From positions 124,001 to 188,000 of the forward strand of contig NZ_SSBK01000008.1 of assembly GCF_004795035.1 (NCBI RefSeq): DNA of 64,000 bases, in the 5' to 3' direction. Below, piece by piece: positions 51,354 to 59,957 of this stretch. The notes beneath the pieces are model-generated. The model was not told the DNA's origin, did not search any database, and saw only the letters and a list, made by a program, of their open reading frames with translations. The position numbers were made by a program, and so were the translations under genes. How positions within the stretch are numbered: the first letter of the stretch is position 1; every line of letters starts with the position of its first letter. The DNA is from Streptomyces sp. A0958 (GTDB lineage Bacteria > Actinomycetota > Actinomycetes > Streptomycetales > Streptomycetaceae).

Positions 51354-51940
51354 ACCAGTCCCCTCTCGGTCAGGAAGGTGTGTAGCTCGGCTGCGGAATC
51401 GGCCACCGAGCGGTTCTGCGTCCGGATGCGCAGATCCGGTCTCTCCGGTGCCTCGTACGGGTCGTCGACGCCCGTGAGACCGGAGATCTCGCCGGCCGCC
51501 TGCCTGGCGTACAGGCCCTTCACGTCGCGCTGGGAACAGAGCGTGACCGGGGTGGCCACGTGGATCTCCAGGAACGGTGTGCCACGGGCGGCGTGCCGGG
51601 CACGGACGGCGGCGCGGGAGTCGGCGTACGGGGCGATGACCGGGACCAGCGTCTTGACGCCGTGGGAGGCCAGCAGCGCGGCCACGAAGCCGATCCGCTG
51701 CACGTTGGTGTCCCGGTCCTCGCGGGTGAAACCCAGTCCCGAGGAGAGGAACTCGCGGATCTCGTCGCCGTCGAGCACCTCCACCCGGTGTCCCCCGGCG
51801 CGCAGGTGCTCGGCGAGGGCGCGGGCGAGCGTCGACTTGCCCGCGCTGGGCAGCCCGGTCAGCCACACGGTGGCGCCGCGCGCGGCGGCCGGGACCGCCT
51901 CGGCGGTGTCCCCGGCGGCCAGGGTGAGAGCCGTGGTCAC
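51350..51940 (-). CDS. cysC: Adenylylsulfate kinase
   Basis: A 196-residue APS kinase. The P-loop is [20 protein letters not shown] near residue 25, [20 protein letters not shown] follows, and FLEIHVATP and [11 protein letters not shown] complete the family pattern. It phosphorylates APS to PAPS, the sulfate donor of sulfotransferases. I start at GTG 51940, nine bases after CAGGAG. The frame stays open upstream to an ATG at 52087 through a Pro-Ala-Leu repeat, which could add 49 residues. It is the first gene of the cysC-cysD-cysN-ssu run. Confidence 0.92.
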   Translation of the reverse strand: MTTALTLAAGDTAEAVPAAARGATVWLTGLPSAGKSTLARALAEHLRAGGHRVEVLDGDEIREFLSSGLGFTREDRDTNVQRIGFVAALLASHGVKTLVPVIAPYADSRAAVRARHAARGTPFLEIHVATPVTLCSQRDVKGLYARQAAGEISGLTGVDDPYEAPERPDLRIRTQNRSVADSAAELHTFLTERGLV

Positions 51941-52015
51941 GGTGGTGTACTCCTGGGAGGTAGGGGGCGTGCTTTCAGGGCCGGGCCGGGCACGCCCGTT
52001 CGCTCTGCGGAGCGT

Positions 52016-52075
52016 CGGCGCGGGCAGGGGCGGCGCGGGCAGGGGCGGCGCGGGCAGGGGCGGCGCGGGCAGGGG
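52016..52075. repeat. Four tandem 15-bp repeats (CGGCGCGGGCAGGGG)
   Basis: Four identical units run from 52016 to 52075, with a partial fifth after them. They lie between the alpha/beta-hydrolase stop and the cysC start. Read on the minus strand in the cysC frame they would encode repeated Pro-Ala-Pro-Pro-Leu. The unit length is a multiple of three, so a coding origin is possible. Confidence 0.85.
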
Positions 52076-52087
52076 CGGCGCGGCCAT

Positions 52088-52867
52088 TCAGGCGGCTGCG
52101 AACTCGACCAGCGCCCGGCCGAGCACGTCCATGTCGATGCGGTGCCAGGAGCCGGGCAGCTCCAGACCCCGGCCGTTGGGCAGGGCCGCAGCGGTCGCCT
52201 GCGCCGCCGCCCGCAGCCAGGCGCTGGTGCGGTCGCTGTTGAGGACCAGCGTCTGCGTCGGCAGCTGGGCGAGCCGGCCGGCCGGAACGGTGAAGTCACC
52301 GCAGATGGCGATGTCGTACAGCAGCGTGTGCGCGTTCGCCTCGTTCATCGCCCAGATCGGGCCCCTGCGCCACTGTGCGACGTCGTCGGGGGTGAGCCCC
52401 AGGACGGGACCGAGGAAGTACTCGGCCGCCTCGCCGCGCCGGTCGCCCTCCGCGAGGAGGGCCCGGAGCGTCTCGGCGGAGTTCGACGGGGGCTTGGGGA
52501 ACCCCTCGACCCGGAAGAACGGCTCGTGCAGCGCCAGCCTGCTGATCGGCGCGCCCGCGAACGCCGCCCGCAGCGCCAGGTTCGCGCCCGTGGACCCGGC
52601 GAACACGGCCGCGGAGCCGCCCGCCTCCTCGATCATCGCCTCGAGGTCCTCGATCTCCCGCTCGACGGCGTAGGAGGGAGCGTCACCGCTCTGGCCGCGC
52701 CCGCGGCGGTCGTAGGCGTAGACGGTGCAGTGGCGCGCCAGAGCGGGAACGAGATCGTCGAAGATCGTGTGATCGCGGAACGCTCCGTTGAGCAGCACGA
52801 GAGGTGGGCCCTCGCCCGCGGTGTCGTAGGCGATCGTCGTGCCGTCCCGCGAAACGACCTTGCGCAT
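52088..52867 (-). CDS. Alpha/beta-hydrolase
   Basis: A 259-residue alpha/beta-hydrolase starting MRKVVSRDGTTIAYDT, with the ATG six bases after GAGGAG. It contains YAYDRRGRGQSGDAPSY and the nucleophile elbow FAGSTGANLALRAA, where Ser is in AGSTG (the first Gly of GxSxG is Ala), and ends with the His segment LPGSWHRID. It resembles the small esterases common near regulators in Streptomyces and has no secretion signal. Substrate unknown. It could share a transcript with the downstream cys genes. Confidence 0.85.
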   Translation of the reverse strand: MRKVVSRDGTTIAYDTAGEGPPLVLLNGAFRDHTIFDDLVPALARHCTVYAYDRRGRGQSGDAPSYAVEREIEDLEAMIEEAGGSAAVFAGSTGANLALRAAFAGAPISRLALHEPFFRVEGFPKPPSNSAETLRALLAEGDRRGEAAEYFLGPVLGLTPDDVAQWRRGPIWAMNEANAHTLLYDIAICGDFTVPAGRLAQLPTQTLVLNSDRTSAWLRAAAQATAAALPNGRGLELPGSWHRIDMDVLGRALVEFAAA

Positions 52868-53117
52868 CACGCACTCCTCATGCCGACCGGAGGTGCTCTC
52901 ACCTCGCTCTGTGTCTGCAGCTTCGAGTGCACCGGTGCACAACCAGTCGAGAACCGATAGCGGCCCGCTTGCCCCGCCTGCCGGCCCGGCGGCGGCCCGT
53001 GGCTGACCTGCGTTCTTCCCGGAGAACGCGGACAGCCGCTCCTCACGCCTCGCGGTGTCGACCTGCGAAGCGCTGAGGAACGGCTGGTGCGTACGGCGCC
53101 GGAGACCTGCCCCGGGG

Positions 53118-53552
53118 TCAGCCCCGCAGCGTGGCGATGGCCTTCTCGATGCGCCGCCGGCGCGTCTCGGGCATCTTCGCGCTCTCGACGGCACGCACGT
53201 GCTCGCGCTTGCGGCTGTACGTGAGGTGGTCGTACGCGGCCCGGGCGGCCGGATCGTCGTCCAGGGCCCGGGCGAAGTCCTCCGGCTCGACGACGACGCG
53301 CGGTTCGGTGTCGAGCTCCAGCTCGACCTCGACCTCCTCGCCGATCTCGACACCCGCGGCCCGCCGGTTGGCATGGCTGAGCCCGATCAGGTGACGGCCG
53401 CGCAGGAAGGCGACCCGGCTCCGCCAGGAATGCCCGTTGAGCGTGATCGTCACCGGCGGCCGCGAGCCCTCGCCGAGAGCTTCCACCACCTCGGGCGGGA
53501 CCAGCAGACCCCGCATGGGCTCGGGCGGCTCGACGTGGGACAGAAACTTCAT
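53118..53552 (-). CDS. DUF1905/YdeI-type protein
   Basis: A 144-residue protein with an N-terminal DUF1905-like beta-barrel (TITLNGHSWRSRVAFLRGRH, GVEIGEEVEVELELDTEP) and a C-terminal YdeI/OmpD-associated helical part (YDHLTYSRKREHVRAVESAK, RRRIEKAI). The ATG follows AGGAGAAGGATC. Widespread in actinobacteria; the molecular function is not established. Neighbours are small VOC-family genes, a common association without known meaning. Confidence 0.85.
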   Translation of the reverse strand: MKFLSHVEPPEPMRGLLVPPEVVEALGEGSRPPVTITLNGHSWRSRVAFLRGRHLIGLSHANRRAAGVEIGEEVEVELELDTEPRVVVEPEDFARALDDDPAARAAYDHLTYSRKREHVRAVESAKMPETRRRRIEKAIATLRG

Positions 53553-53598
53553 GATCCTTCTCCTGGTTCTCCGCCGGGCCGCCCGGCTCCGGGCATGG

Positions 53599-54012
53599 CT
53601 ACTCGGCGTAGGGCTGGTCGGTTCCCTGGTCGCTGAAGCCGAGACTCCAGACGTAACCGTCCGGGTCGGCGAAGGTGCCGCCGTACCCGCCCCACGGCAG
53701 GGCGCCGGCGGGCTTGAGGATCGTGGCGCCGGCCTTCGCGGCCTCCGCCATGACCTCGTCGACCCGCGACTCGCTGCGGACGACATAGGTCATGACCAGA
53801 CCGCTGAAGCCGCTGCCCTCCTGGTCCGTACCCACCTGCTGGGCGAGTCCTTCGCGGCTGTAGAAGCCGACGGGCGAGGCACCGTCCGACTCGAAGAACA
53901 CCGAGACGCCGTAGTCGTTCTGGATCTTCCAGCCGAGCCCTTCGGCGTAGAACTGCTTGGCCCGTTCCATGTCCCGGACACCGAGAAGGATCGAGCTGAC
54001 GTGTGCCTTCAT
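53599..54012 (-). CDS. VOC-family (glyoxalase-like) protein
   Basis: A 137-residue single-unit vicinal-oxygen-chelate protein: SILLGVRDMERAKQFYAEGL at the start and GGTFADPDGYVWSLGFSD near the end, the two beta-alpha-beta modules of the fold. Such proteins bind metals and act as bleomycin-type resistance proteins, glyoxalases or dioxygenases. This one is a short stand-alone gene, more likely a housekeeping or resistance protein than a cluster enzyme. Confidence 0.85.
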   Translation of the reverse strand: MKAHVSSILLGVRDMERAKQFYAEGLGWKIQNDYGVSVFFESDGASPVGFYSREGLAQQVGTDQEGSGFSGLVMTYVVRSESRVDEVMAEAAKAGATILKPAGALPWGGYGGTFADPDGYVWSLGFSDQGTDQPYAE

Positions 54013-54253
54013 GTCGTACTCCTTGAGCGGTAGAGATGTGCGTGCCCGGTAGGGACGGAGGTCAGGCCGGTGGGCGAGCCGTAGCCTCCCGCTCCCAGGT
54101 CCCGGGAACATCACCGTAGGGCCGTGCGGCGGCCGGGGCTTCTTGATTCCTGACCGGTCTCGCGGCCTTCCACGCCTTTCGCGGCTCAGCACCGGGAGAA
54201 CACCCAGGTACCGCGCCCGGATGGACGCACGGCCTGCACGTGAGCCCCCTGAC

Positions 54254-54664
54254 TCAGCGGAGCTCCTGGATGCGGACCAGGTTGCCCGCCGGGTCACGGA
54301 AGGCGCAGTCGCGGATGCCGTACGGCTGCTCGACCGGCTCCTGGACGACCTCGGTGTCACCGGCCTGCACCTTTTCGAACGTGGCGCCGACGTCCGGGGT
54401 GGCCAGGAGAATCCAGCCGTAGGTGCCCTTGGCCATCATCTCCGTGATCATCCGACGCTCGTCCTCGGTGACGCAGGGATCGCCGGCAGGCGGTGTGAGC
54501 AGGATCGAGGTGTCCGGCCGGCCGGCCGGACACACCGTGATCCAGCGAGCCTTGCCCACGCCGACATCGCTGAGGACCTCGAAACCGAGGACGTCGCGGT
54601 AGAAGGCGAGGGAGGCGTCCGGGTCGTCGTACGGCAGGGATGTCGTGCGAATGGTGATGTCCAT
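54254..54664 (-). CDS. VOC-family (glyoxalase-like) protein
   Basis: A 136-residue VOC protein starting MDITIRTTSLPYDDPDASLA, with a second module ending DCAFRDPAGNLVRIQEL. It differs from the neighbouring VOC gene and is closer to the Streptomyces bleomycin-resistance-like group (FYRDVLGFEVLSDVG). It is on the same strand as its neighbours but separated by more than 200 bp, so it is probably a separate unit. Function not recognisable. Confidence 0.85.
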   Translation of the reverse strand: MDITIRTTSLPYDDPDASLAFYRDVLGFEVLSDVGVGKARWITVCPAGRPDTSILLTPPAGDPCVTEDERRMITEMMAKGTYGWILLATPDVGATFEKVQAGDTEVVQEPVEQPYGIRDCAFRDPAGNLVRIQELR

Positions 54665-54750
54665 GGCAGGCAGGCTAGTGGTACCCCCCGGACGGGGCTT
54701 CTCGATTCCTGACCCGATCCGGCCGCGAGCCGTGAGGGCCCGGCCAGCCC

Positions 54751-54804
54751 GTGAGGGCCCCGCGGTCCGTGAGGGCCCCGCGGTCCGTGAGGGCCCCGCG
54801 GTCC
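54751..54804. repeat. Three tandem 18-bp repeats (GTGAGGGCCCCGCGGTCC)
   Basis: Three identical units (54751-54768, 54769-54786, 54787-54804) are flanked by degenerate copies from about 54731 to 54840. Each holds GGGGCCCC-like and CCGCGG palindromes. They lie between the VOC gene and the AhpD-like gene. No CRISPR-type spacers are present. Confidence 0.85.
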
Positions 54805-54889
54805 GTGAGGGCCCCCGCGATGCGCGAGGGCCCCGCGATCCCGCCGTCCCGTCCTCTCCCCGCGGCCGAGGACGGCCGCGGGGGAGCGC

Positions 54890-55351
54890 CTAGTTCCAGG
54901 CGGCGCCCGCGGGCTCCTGGAGAGTGGCGTTCAGCCGGTTGAAGAAGTTCGTCGTCGCGATCATGAGGAGGATCGCGGCGAGCTGCTCCTCCGTGAAGTG
55001 GTCGGCGGCCTCGTCCCAGACCGCGTCCGACACGGCCTGCCCGCTGTGGTCGGCCAGTCGGGTGGCGGCCTCGGTCAGTGCCAGCGCGGCGCGCTCGGCG
55101 TCCGAAAAGAACGGCGCCTCGCGCCAGGCGGCGACGGAGTGCAGGCGCTCGTCGGTCTCGCCGGCCTTCTTGGCGCCCGTGACTCCGGCGTGGACACAGG
55201 CGCTGCAGCCGTTGATCTGGCTCGCGCGAAGGTGCACCAGGTCCAGCGTGTGCTTTTCGACCCCGCCCTGGTAAATGGCCTTGTAGAGGTTCTGAATACC
55301 GTTCATCGCGTCCGGCAGAACCTTGGCGGGGTTCGTCATACGAGCCTTCAT
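54890..55351 (-). CDS. AhpD-like alkylhydroperoxidase (carboxymuconolactone decarboxylase family)
   Basis: A 153-residue AhpD-like protein. It begins with residues MKARMTNPAKVLPDAMNGIQ and keeps the redox pair QINGCSACVHAGV near residue 50, followed by the family's DERLHSVAAWREAPFFSD. It should reduce peroxides using a thiol partner. The ATG is five bases after GGGAG. It contrasts with the Cys-less relative at 42170. Confidence 0.88.
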   Translation of the reverse strand: MKARMTNPAKVLPDAMNGIQNLYKAIYQGGVEKHTLDLVHLRASQINGCSACVHAGVTGAKKAGETDERLHSVAAWREAPFFSDAERAALALTEAATRLADHSGQAVSDAVWDEAADHFTEEQLAAILLMIATTNFFNRLNATLQEPAGAAWN

Positions 55352-55777
55352 CGCAACTCCCTCAGCAGTGTTCTTCATTCTTCCGTTCGTCACCACACTG
55401 ACGGATTCCACCCCACGGAGAGGACCGGAGAACGAGAAGAACTTTTCGAGAGGCGGCACGCCCACCGCGCTGAGCAGCGGCGATGCGGGAGCCTCGTGCG
55501 CGCCTGTGCCGCGGCTCAAGCGAGATTCATGCACGCCTGTACCACCACTCCAGGAAACCTCATGCGCTGCGGAGCGACCGCACAGCTGACGGACGACACC
55601 GGTCGAGTGAGAAAATCCAGCCGGAAAAGGACCGCTACCGGGCGAGGAAATCCGATTCCAACCCGACTCCAGGGGCGCTCCACCAGGACTCCACCCCGCT
55701 GGTGAACAACTTGTACGCGCAGTTCCGTTTCCGTACGAGCCCCCGCTCCACGGCTCCTGACACTCAGTGAGCGTCAC
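55352..55777. other. Intergenic region between AhpD-like and MMPL genes
   Basis: This 426-bp gap separates divergent genes. It is less GC-rich than its surroundings in places (55380-55460). I see no reading frame with a good start and no palindrome. It presumably contains promoters for both genes. A GTGAG close to the MMPL ATG is the only ribosome-site candidate and is weak. Confidence 0.35.
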
Positions 55778-57964
55778 ATGACGACCCAGACCACGGCACC
55801 ATCCCCCACAGAAACGGTTCCACCGCCCGTTCCTCCTCCCACCGTTGCGAATCGATACGCTGCATTCGTCGCCGGCCGGCGCTCCAAGTGGGTCGTGCTC
55901 GTACTGTGGCTCCTGCTCATGGGCGTCGGTGGCTCGCTGGCCGCCGGCCTGGCAGACGTACAGGACAACGACCCTGAGGCCTGGCTGCCGTCGAGCGCCC
56001 AGTCGACCAAGGCGGTACAGCTCGCGGAGCAGTACTTCGCCGACAAGGACACCAGCACGGCGGTCATCGTCTACGCCCGCGAGGGCGGTCTCACCCAGGC
56101 CGACCTGTCCCGCATCGACGGCGACCGCACCCGGCTCGCCGACAAGGTGGCCGTCGGCGAGGTTTCTCCCGCCGTGGTCTCCGACGACAAGGTCGCGGCC
56201 TTCGTGAGCGTTCCGCTGCGCACCTCGCCCAGCGACAACACCGTGCTCACCGACAAGGTGACGGAAGCCGGCAAGCTCACCTCCGACGGCGCCCCCGCCG
56301 GTCTCGACGTCAAGATCACCGGTGAGGCCGGAAGCATCGCCGACTTCGCCGACGTCTACTCCGGCATGGACGGCGCACTGCTGGGTGTCGCGCTCGGCGT
56401 GGTGGCGCTGCTGCTGCTCATCACCTACCGCAGCCCGGTGCTGTGGCTGATTCCGCTGATCACCGTGGGGCTGGCCAGCCAGGTGGCGAGCGGTGTGGTC
56501 TACCTCCTGGCCAAGCACGCGGGGCTGATGGTCAACGGCCAGAGTGCCTACGTGCTGATGGTCCTCTCGGTGGGCGTGGGCACCGACTACGCCCTGCTGC
56601 TCATCTCCCGTTACCGGGAGGAGCTGCACCGGCACGAGGACCGCCACACCGCGATGGCGCTGGCCGTGAACGGCTCGCTGCCGGCCCTGGCCGCCTCCGC
56701 CGCGACGGTGACGATCGCGTCGCTGTGCCTGGTGTTCGGCAGCATGAACAGCACCCAGGGTCTGGGACCGGTCGTCGCCATCGGCGTGGTCCTGGTGTTC
56801 TTCGCCATGACCTCGCTGCTGCCGGCGCTGCTGGTGATTCTGGGCCGCTGGGTGTTCTGGCCCGCGAAGCCGCGCGTCACCGCGGGGTACGACCCGAACT
56901 CGACCCAGGAGCACGGCACGTGGGCGAAGATCGCCGCGACCGTGGGACGGCGCCCGCGCGCGGTGTGGATCGGCACGGCACTGGTGCTGGGCGCCATGGC
57001 GCTGGGCATCACCGGCGTGCAGACCGGCCAGACACAGGCGGAGCAGTTCACCGGCAAGGTCGACTCGGTCACCGGCCAGCAGGTTCTGGCCGAGCACTTC
57101 CCCGCGGGCTCGTCCGCTCCCGCGGACGTGTACGTCCGCGACGCAGGGGCCGCATCCGCGACGGCCGCAGTCGCCAAGGTGCCCGGTGTGTCCTCCGTCA
57201 GCACCCAGGTGGCCAAGGGCGGCTGGACGCATCTGACAGCGGTGCTCCGCGACGCTCCGGACTCCGCGGCCGCCAAGGACACCGTCCGCGACATCAGGAC
57301 GGCGCTGGACGGATCGACCGGTCCGGCAGCCGATGCGGTCGTCGGGGGCCAGAGCGCGGTGGCGCTCGACGTCTCCGAGGCGCAGGGTGACGAGGAGATG
57401 CTGCTGATCCCGCTGATCCTCGCGGTGGTGCTGGTGATGCTCCTCGTCCTGCTGCGGGCGGTCATCGCGTCCGCGGTGCTGCTCGGGTCCGTGGTGCTGT
57501 CGTTCGTAGCGGCCGTCGGCACGGCCTCGCTGCTGTTCCACGCACTCGACCACGGGAGGATCGACCGCGGGCTGGTGCTGTTCGGCTTCATCTTCCTGGT
57601 CGCGCTGGGCGTCGACTACACCATCTTCCTGATGACACGCGCGAAGGAAGAGGTGCGCATGCGCGGGCACCGCGAGGGAATCCTCACCGCGGTGACGGTG
57701 ACCGGCGGTGTCATCACGTCGGCGGGCGTGGTGCTGGCTGCCACGTTCTGCGTCCTTGCGGCGATCCCTACGGTGAGCTCACTGCAACAGGGTCTGCTGG
57801 TAGCGGTCGGTATCCTCCTCGACACGTTCCTGGTACGCAGCCTGCTGGTTCCCGCCCTGGCCCTGGACCTGGGCCCCCGCTTCTGGCGACCGGGCCTGAC
57901 GCCACAGCAGACAGCGCCGCACGATCCCGTGAAGAGCCGGACCGAAGCACCGTCCACCGTCTGA
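55778..57964 (+). CDS. MMPL/RND-family membrane transporter
   Basis: A 728-residue MMPL protein with about 12 membrane segments in two similar halves. Each half has a large outside loop followed by a cluster of segments (GVALGVVALLLLITYRSP, LMVLSVGVGTDYALLLISRY, then LIPLILAVVLVMLLVLLRA, FIFLVALGVDYTIFLMTRA). The GTDYALL and GVDYTIFL segments carry the proton-relay Asp-Tyr pairs. Such transporters export lipids, siderophores or antibiotics. A strong terminator follows. No link to the neighbouring clusters is certain. Confidence 0.9.
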   Translation: MTTQTTAPSPTETVPPPVPPPTVANRYAAFVAGRRSKWVVLVLWLLLMGVGGSLAAGLADVQDNDPEAWLPSSAQSTKAVQLAEQYFADKDTSTAVIVYAREGGLTQADLSRIDGDRTRLADKVAVGEVSPAVVSDDKVAAFVSVPLRTSPSDNTVLTDKVTEAGKLTSDGAPAGLDVKITGEAGSIADFADVYSGMDGALLGVALGVVALLLLITYRSPVLWLIPLITVGLASQVASGVVYLLAKHAGLMVNGQSAYVLMVLSVGVGTDYALLLISRYREELHRHEDRHTAMALAVNGSLPALAASAATVTIASLCLVFGSMNSTQGLGPVVAIGVVLVFFAMTSLLPALLVILGRWVFWPAKPRVTAGYDPNSTQEHGTWAKIAATVGRRPRAVWIGTALVLGAMALGITGVQTGQTQAEQFTGKVDSVTGQQVLAEHFPAGSSAPADVYVRDAGAASATAAVAKVPGVSSVSTQVAKGGWTHLTAVLRDAPDSAAAKDTVRDIRTALDGSTGPAADAVVGGQSAVALDVSEAQGDEEMLLIPLILAVVLVMLLVLLRAVIASAVLLGSVVLSFVAAVGTASLLFHALDHGRIDRGLVLFGFIFLVALGVDYTIFLMTRAKEEVRMRGHREGILTAVTVTGGVITSAGVVLAATFCVLAAIPTVSSLQQGLLVAVGILLDTFLVRSLLVPALALDLGPRFWRPGLTPQQTAPHDPVKSRTEAPSTV

Positions 57965-57990
57965 TCCGCGGACGACCGGCACGTACGACG

Positions 57991-58025
57991 AGGCGCCCGG
58001 GCAGCGACACGCTGCCCGGGCGCCT
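57991..58025 (+). terminator. 15-bp hairpin after the MMPL gene
   Basis: Arms 57991-58005 and 58011-58025 (AGGCGCCCGGGCAGC type) pair perfectly around GACAC, 27 bp after the stop codon. Confidence 0.8.
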
Positions 58026-58039
58026 ACGGGCTGTCCCGC

Positions 58040-58330
58040 ACTTCCTGGTGGATCAGCGCGCTCACCCCCGGCCTCCAGCGCCGCCTTCGGCGTACCCGGA
58101 CCGGGCACGGCCTTACCATCTGGCAGGACCAGAGACTTCAGAGAGATACGGCCCAACAGAGCATCGACGAAGTCGTGACCAGGAGCCGCGCGGCCGCACG
58201 GCCGTGCGCCGGTCAGCCAGTGCCGCACCGCCGACTTGTCGTAGCCGGACCCGCAGGACCGTCGTGGCGCCTGGCATCGGCCGGCGGAACGTGGTCCGCT
58301 GGACCGGCCGGCCGGCCGCGACTGCGTCAC
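58040..58330 (-). pseudogene. Remnant of a helix-turn-helix regulator
   Basis: On the minus strand one frame reads SCGSGYDKSAVRHWLTGARP and then HDFVDALLGRISLKSLVL, resembling the DNA-binding start of Streptomyces XRE-type regulators (GYDRSAVSHWLTGT and so on). No start codon with a ribosome site and no regulator body follow; the rest is low-complexity. It is probably a decayed fragment in the 505-bp gap between the MMPL gene and the FAD oxidoreductase. Confidence 0.4.
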
Positions 58331-58469
58331 TCGTCGTCGGATGCCGCTCGATGCGACGTTCCGGGTAAGGGTCTGTGCCGGAGTGTTCCGGGTAGCCGTC
58401 GGGGCGAGGGCCGATCCAGCCGTGGTTGACGACCGTGCGTTGCGAATTCCGCGTTGACCGAGGAGCAGC

Positions 58470-59762
58470 ATGACCGACGAACACCGCCGGGTGCCGGACA
58501 CCGTCGTCGTCGGAGCGGGCCTGGCCGGCCTGGCCCGCGCACTGGACCTGTGCCGTGCCGGTCAGCGGGTGGCGCTGCTGGAGGCGTCCGACGGCGTGGG
58601 CGGCCGGATGCGCACGGGCCGTCGGGACGGATTCCTGCCGGACCGTAGGTTCCAGGTGTGCAACACCCCTTACCCGCAGGTGAAGCGACGCCTGGACCTG
58701 AGCAGTTCGGCACTGCGGCCGTCCACCGCGGGAATCATCGCGTACACGCCGAAGGGGCCGATCCGTCTCGCCGACCCAACGAGGGAGCCGGGCGCGGCAG
58801 GGGCTCTGCTCCCGGGACGGGTCCTCTCCGCCCGCGATCCGGCCGCGCCGGCGGCACTCACCGCGCGGGACGCCGTTCTGCCCGCCTCCATGGTCAGACG
58901 GCGCCGGGACCTCTCGACCGCGGCGGCGCTCTCCCGGGCGGGTGTGTTGGACGCGGTGATCGCCGACGTCCTGCGGCCGTTCCTGTCGGGCGTGTTCCTG
59001 GCGGACCGGCTCGAGACCTCCGCCCGTTCCTTCCACCTGGTCTGGCGCAGCACGGCGCGAGGGCCACTGTGCCTGCCGGCATCAGGTATCGGCGCCGTAC
59101 CGGCCCAGCTCGCCGGCACCCTGCCCGAGGGTGTCCTGCGTCTGGGTACGTCCGTCGAGGAGATCACCGACGCCGGAGTGCTGCTGAGGAACGGGAGCGA
59201 GGTGCCGGCCCGGGCCGTCGTGGTGGCGACGGCCCCGGCGACCGCTGCCCGCATGCTGCCGGACCTGACCGTGCCGGACGCACGCACCGTCACCACCTAC
59301 CACCACGCCACCGAGAGCACACCCATGGCCGAGCCGCCCCTGATGGTGGACAGCACCGGCACGGCCCTGAACGCCTGCGTACTCAGCGAGGTCAGCACCG
59401 GCACGGCCCTGAACACCTGCGTACTCAGCGAGGTCGCTCACACCTACGCGCCCCCCCGCCACCGGTCTGATCTCCACTTCCATACTGGGAACGGACGCCC
59501 CGCGCCAGGCACAGGAGGTGCTCCGGCGCCTGGCCGAGCTGTACGGCACCGACACGAGCGGCTGGCAGCAGATCGCCGCCTACACGGTCGAGGGCGCCCT
59601 GCCGGCGATGCTTCCCCCTGGCCGCTGAGCCACCACACCCGCCTCGGCCCGGGCAGGTACGTGTGCGGGGACTCCCGGGCGACCGGCTCCGTGCGGGGGG
59701 CCCTCGCATCGGGCGCACGTGCCGCCCGGGAGGTGTCAGCCGACTCGGAGCGCCGCAGATGA
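58470..59762 (+). pseudogene. FAD-dependent amine-oxidase-type protein with two compensating frameshifts
   Basis: The first 320 residues are a good FAD oxidoreductase of the CrtI/amine-oxidase fold (TVVVGAGLAGLARALDLCRA, GGRMRTGRRDGFLPD, VLRPFLSGVFLADRLETSAR). From 59451 a run of seven C puts the frame one base out: the frame then makes no sense, while the shifted frame reads GLISTSILGTDAPRQAQEVL and so on. At 59614-59618, five C restore it if one base is missing, and a normal C-terminus follows (YVCGDSRATGSVRGALASGA). Both indels sit in C runs, so sequencing error is as likely as decay. It is upstream of crtY and may be a carotenoid oxidoreductase. Confidence 0.72.
59352..59435 (+). repeat. 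42-bp tandem duplication inside the FAD oxidoreductase gene
   Basis: Two copies (59352-59393 and 59394-59435) differ by one base and encode STGTALNACVLSEV and STGTALNTCVLSEV. The duplication is in frame, so it adds 14 residues without breaking the protein. It lies just before the first frameshift. Confidence 0.85.
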
Positions 59763-59957
59763 CTTGGGGCAGGGCCGCGAACGACCCCGTCCGTAGAGGG
59801 CCGATGGCGCGACGTGGTGGCGGTCGGATGACCTCGTCGGTTCGCACCCGGGTTCGTATCCAGGAGTCAACGTGGAACTGAGCGGTGTCCGTCCTGCCGT
59901 CACCGAGCCGCCGCGTCCGGGCACGCGCGGAACGCCCGCCGCCAAGGGGGCGGCCAC

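Noticed and set aside
52088..53374. N-terminal extension of the alpha/beta-hydrolase upstream of 52867
   Set aside because: The upstream residues are low-complexity Arg/Ser/Pro and the ATG at 52867 has an ideal GAGGAG site.
54751..54804. CRISPR array
   Set aside because: Units are directly abutting with no spacers, and there are no cas genes. The same holds for 52016-52075.
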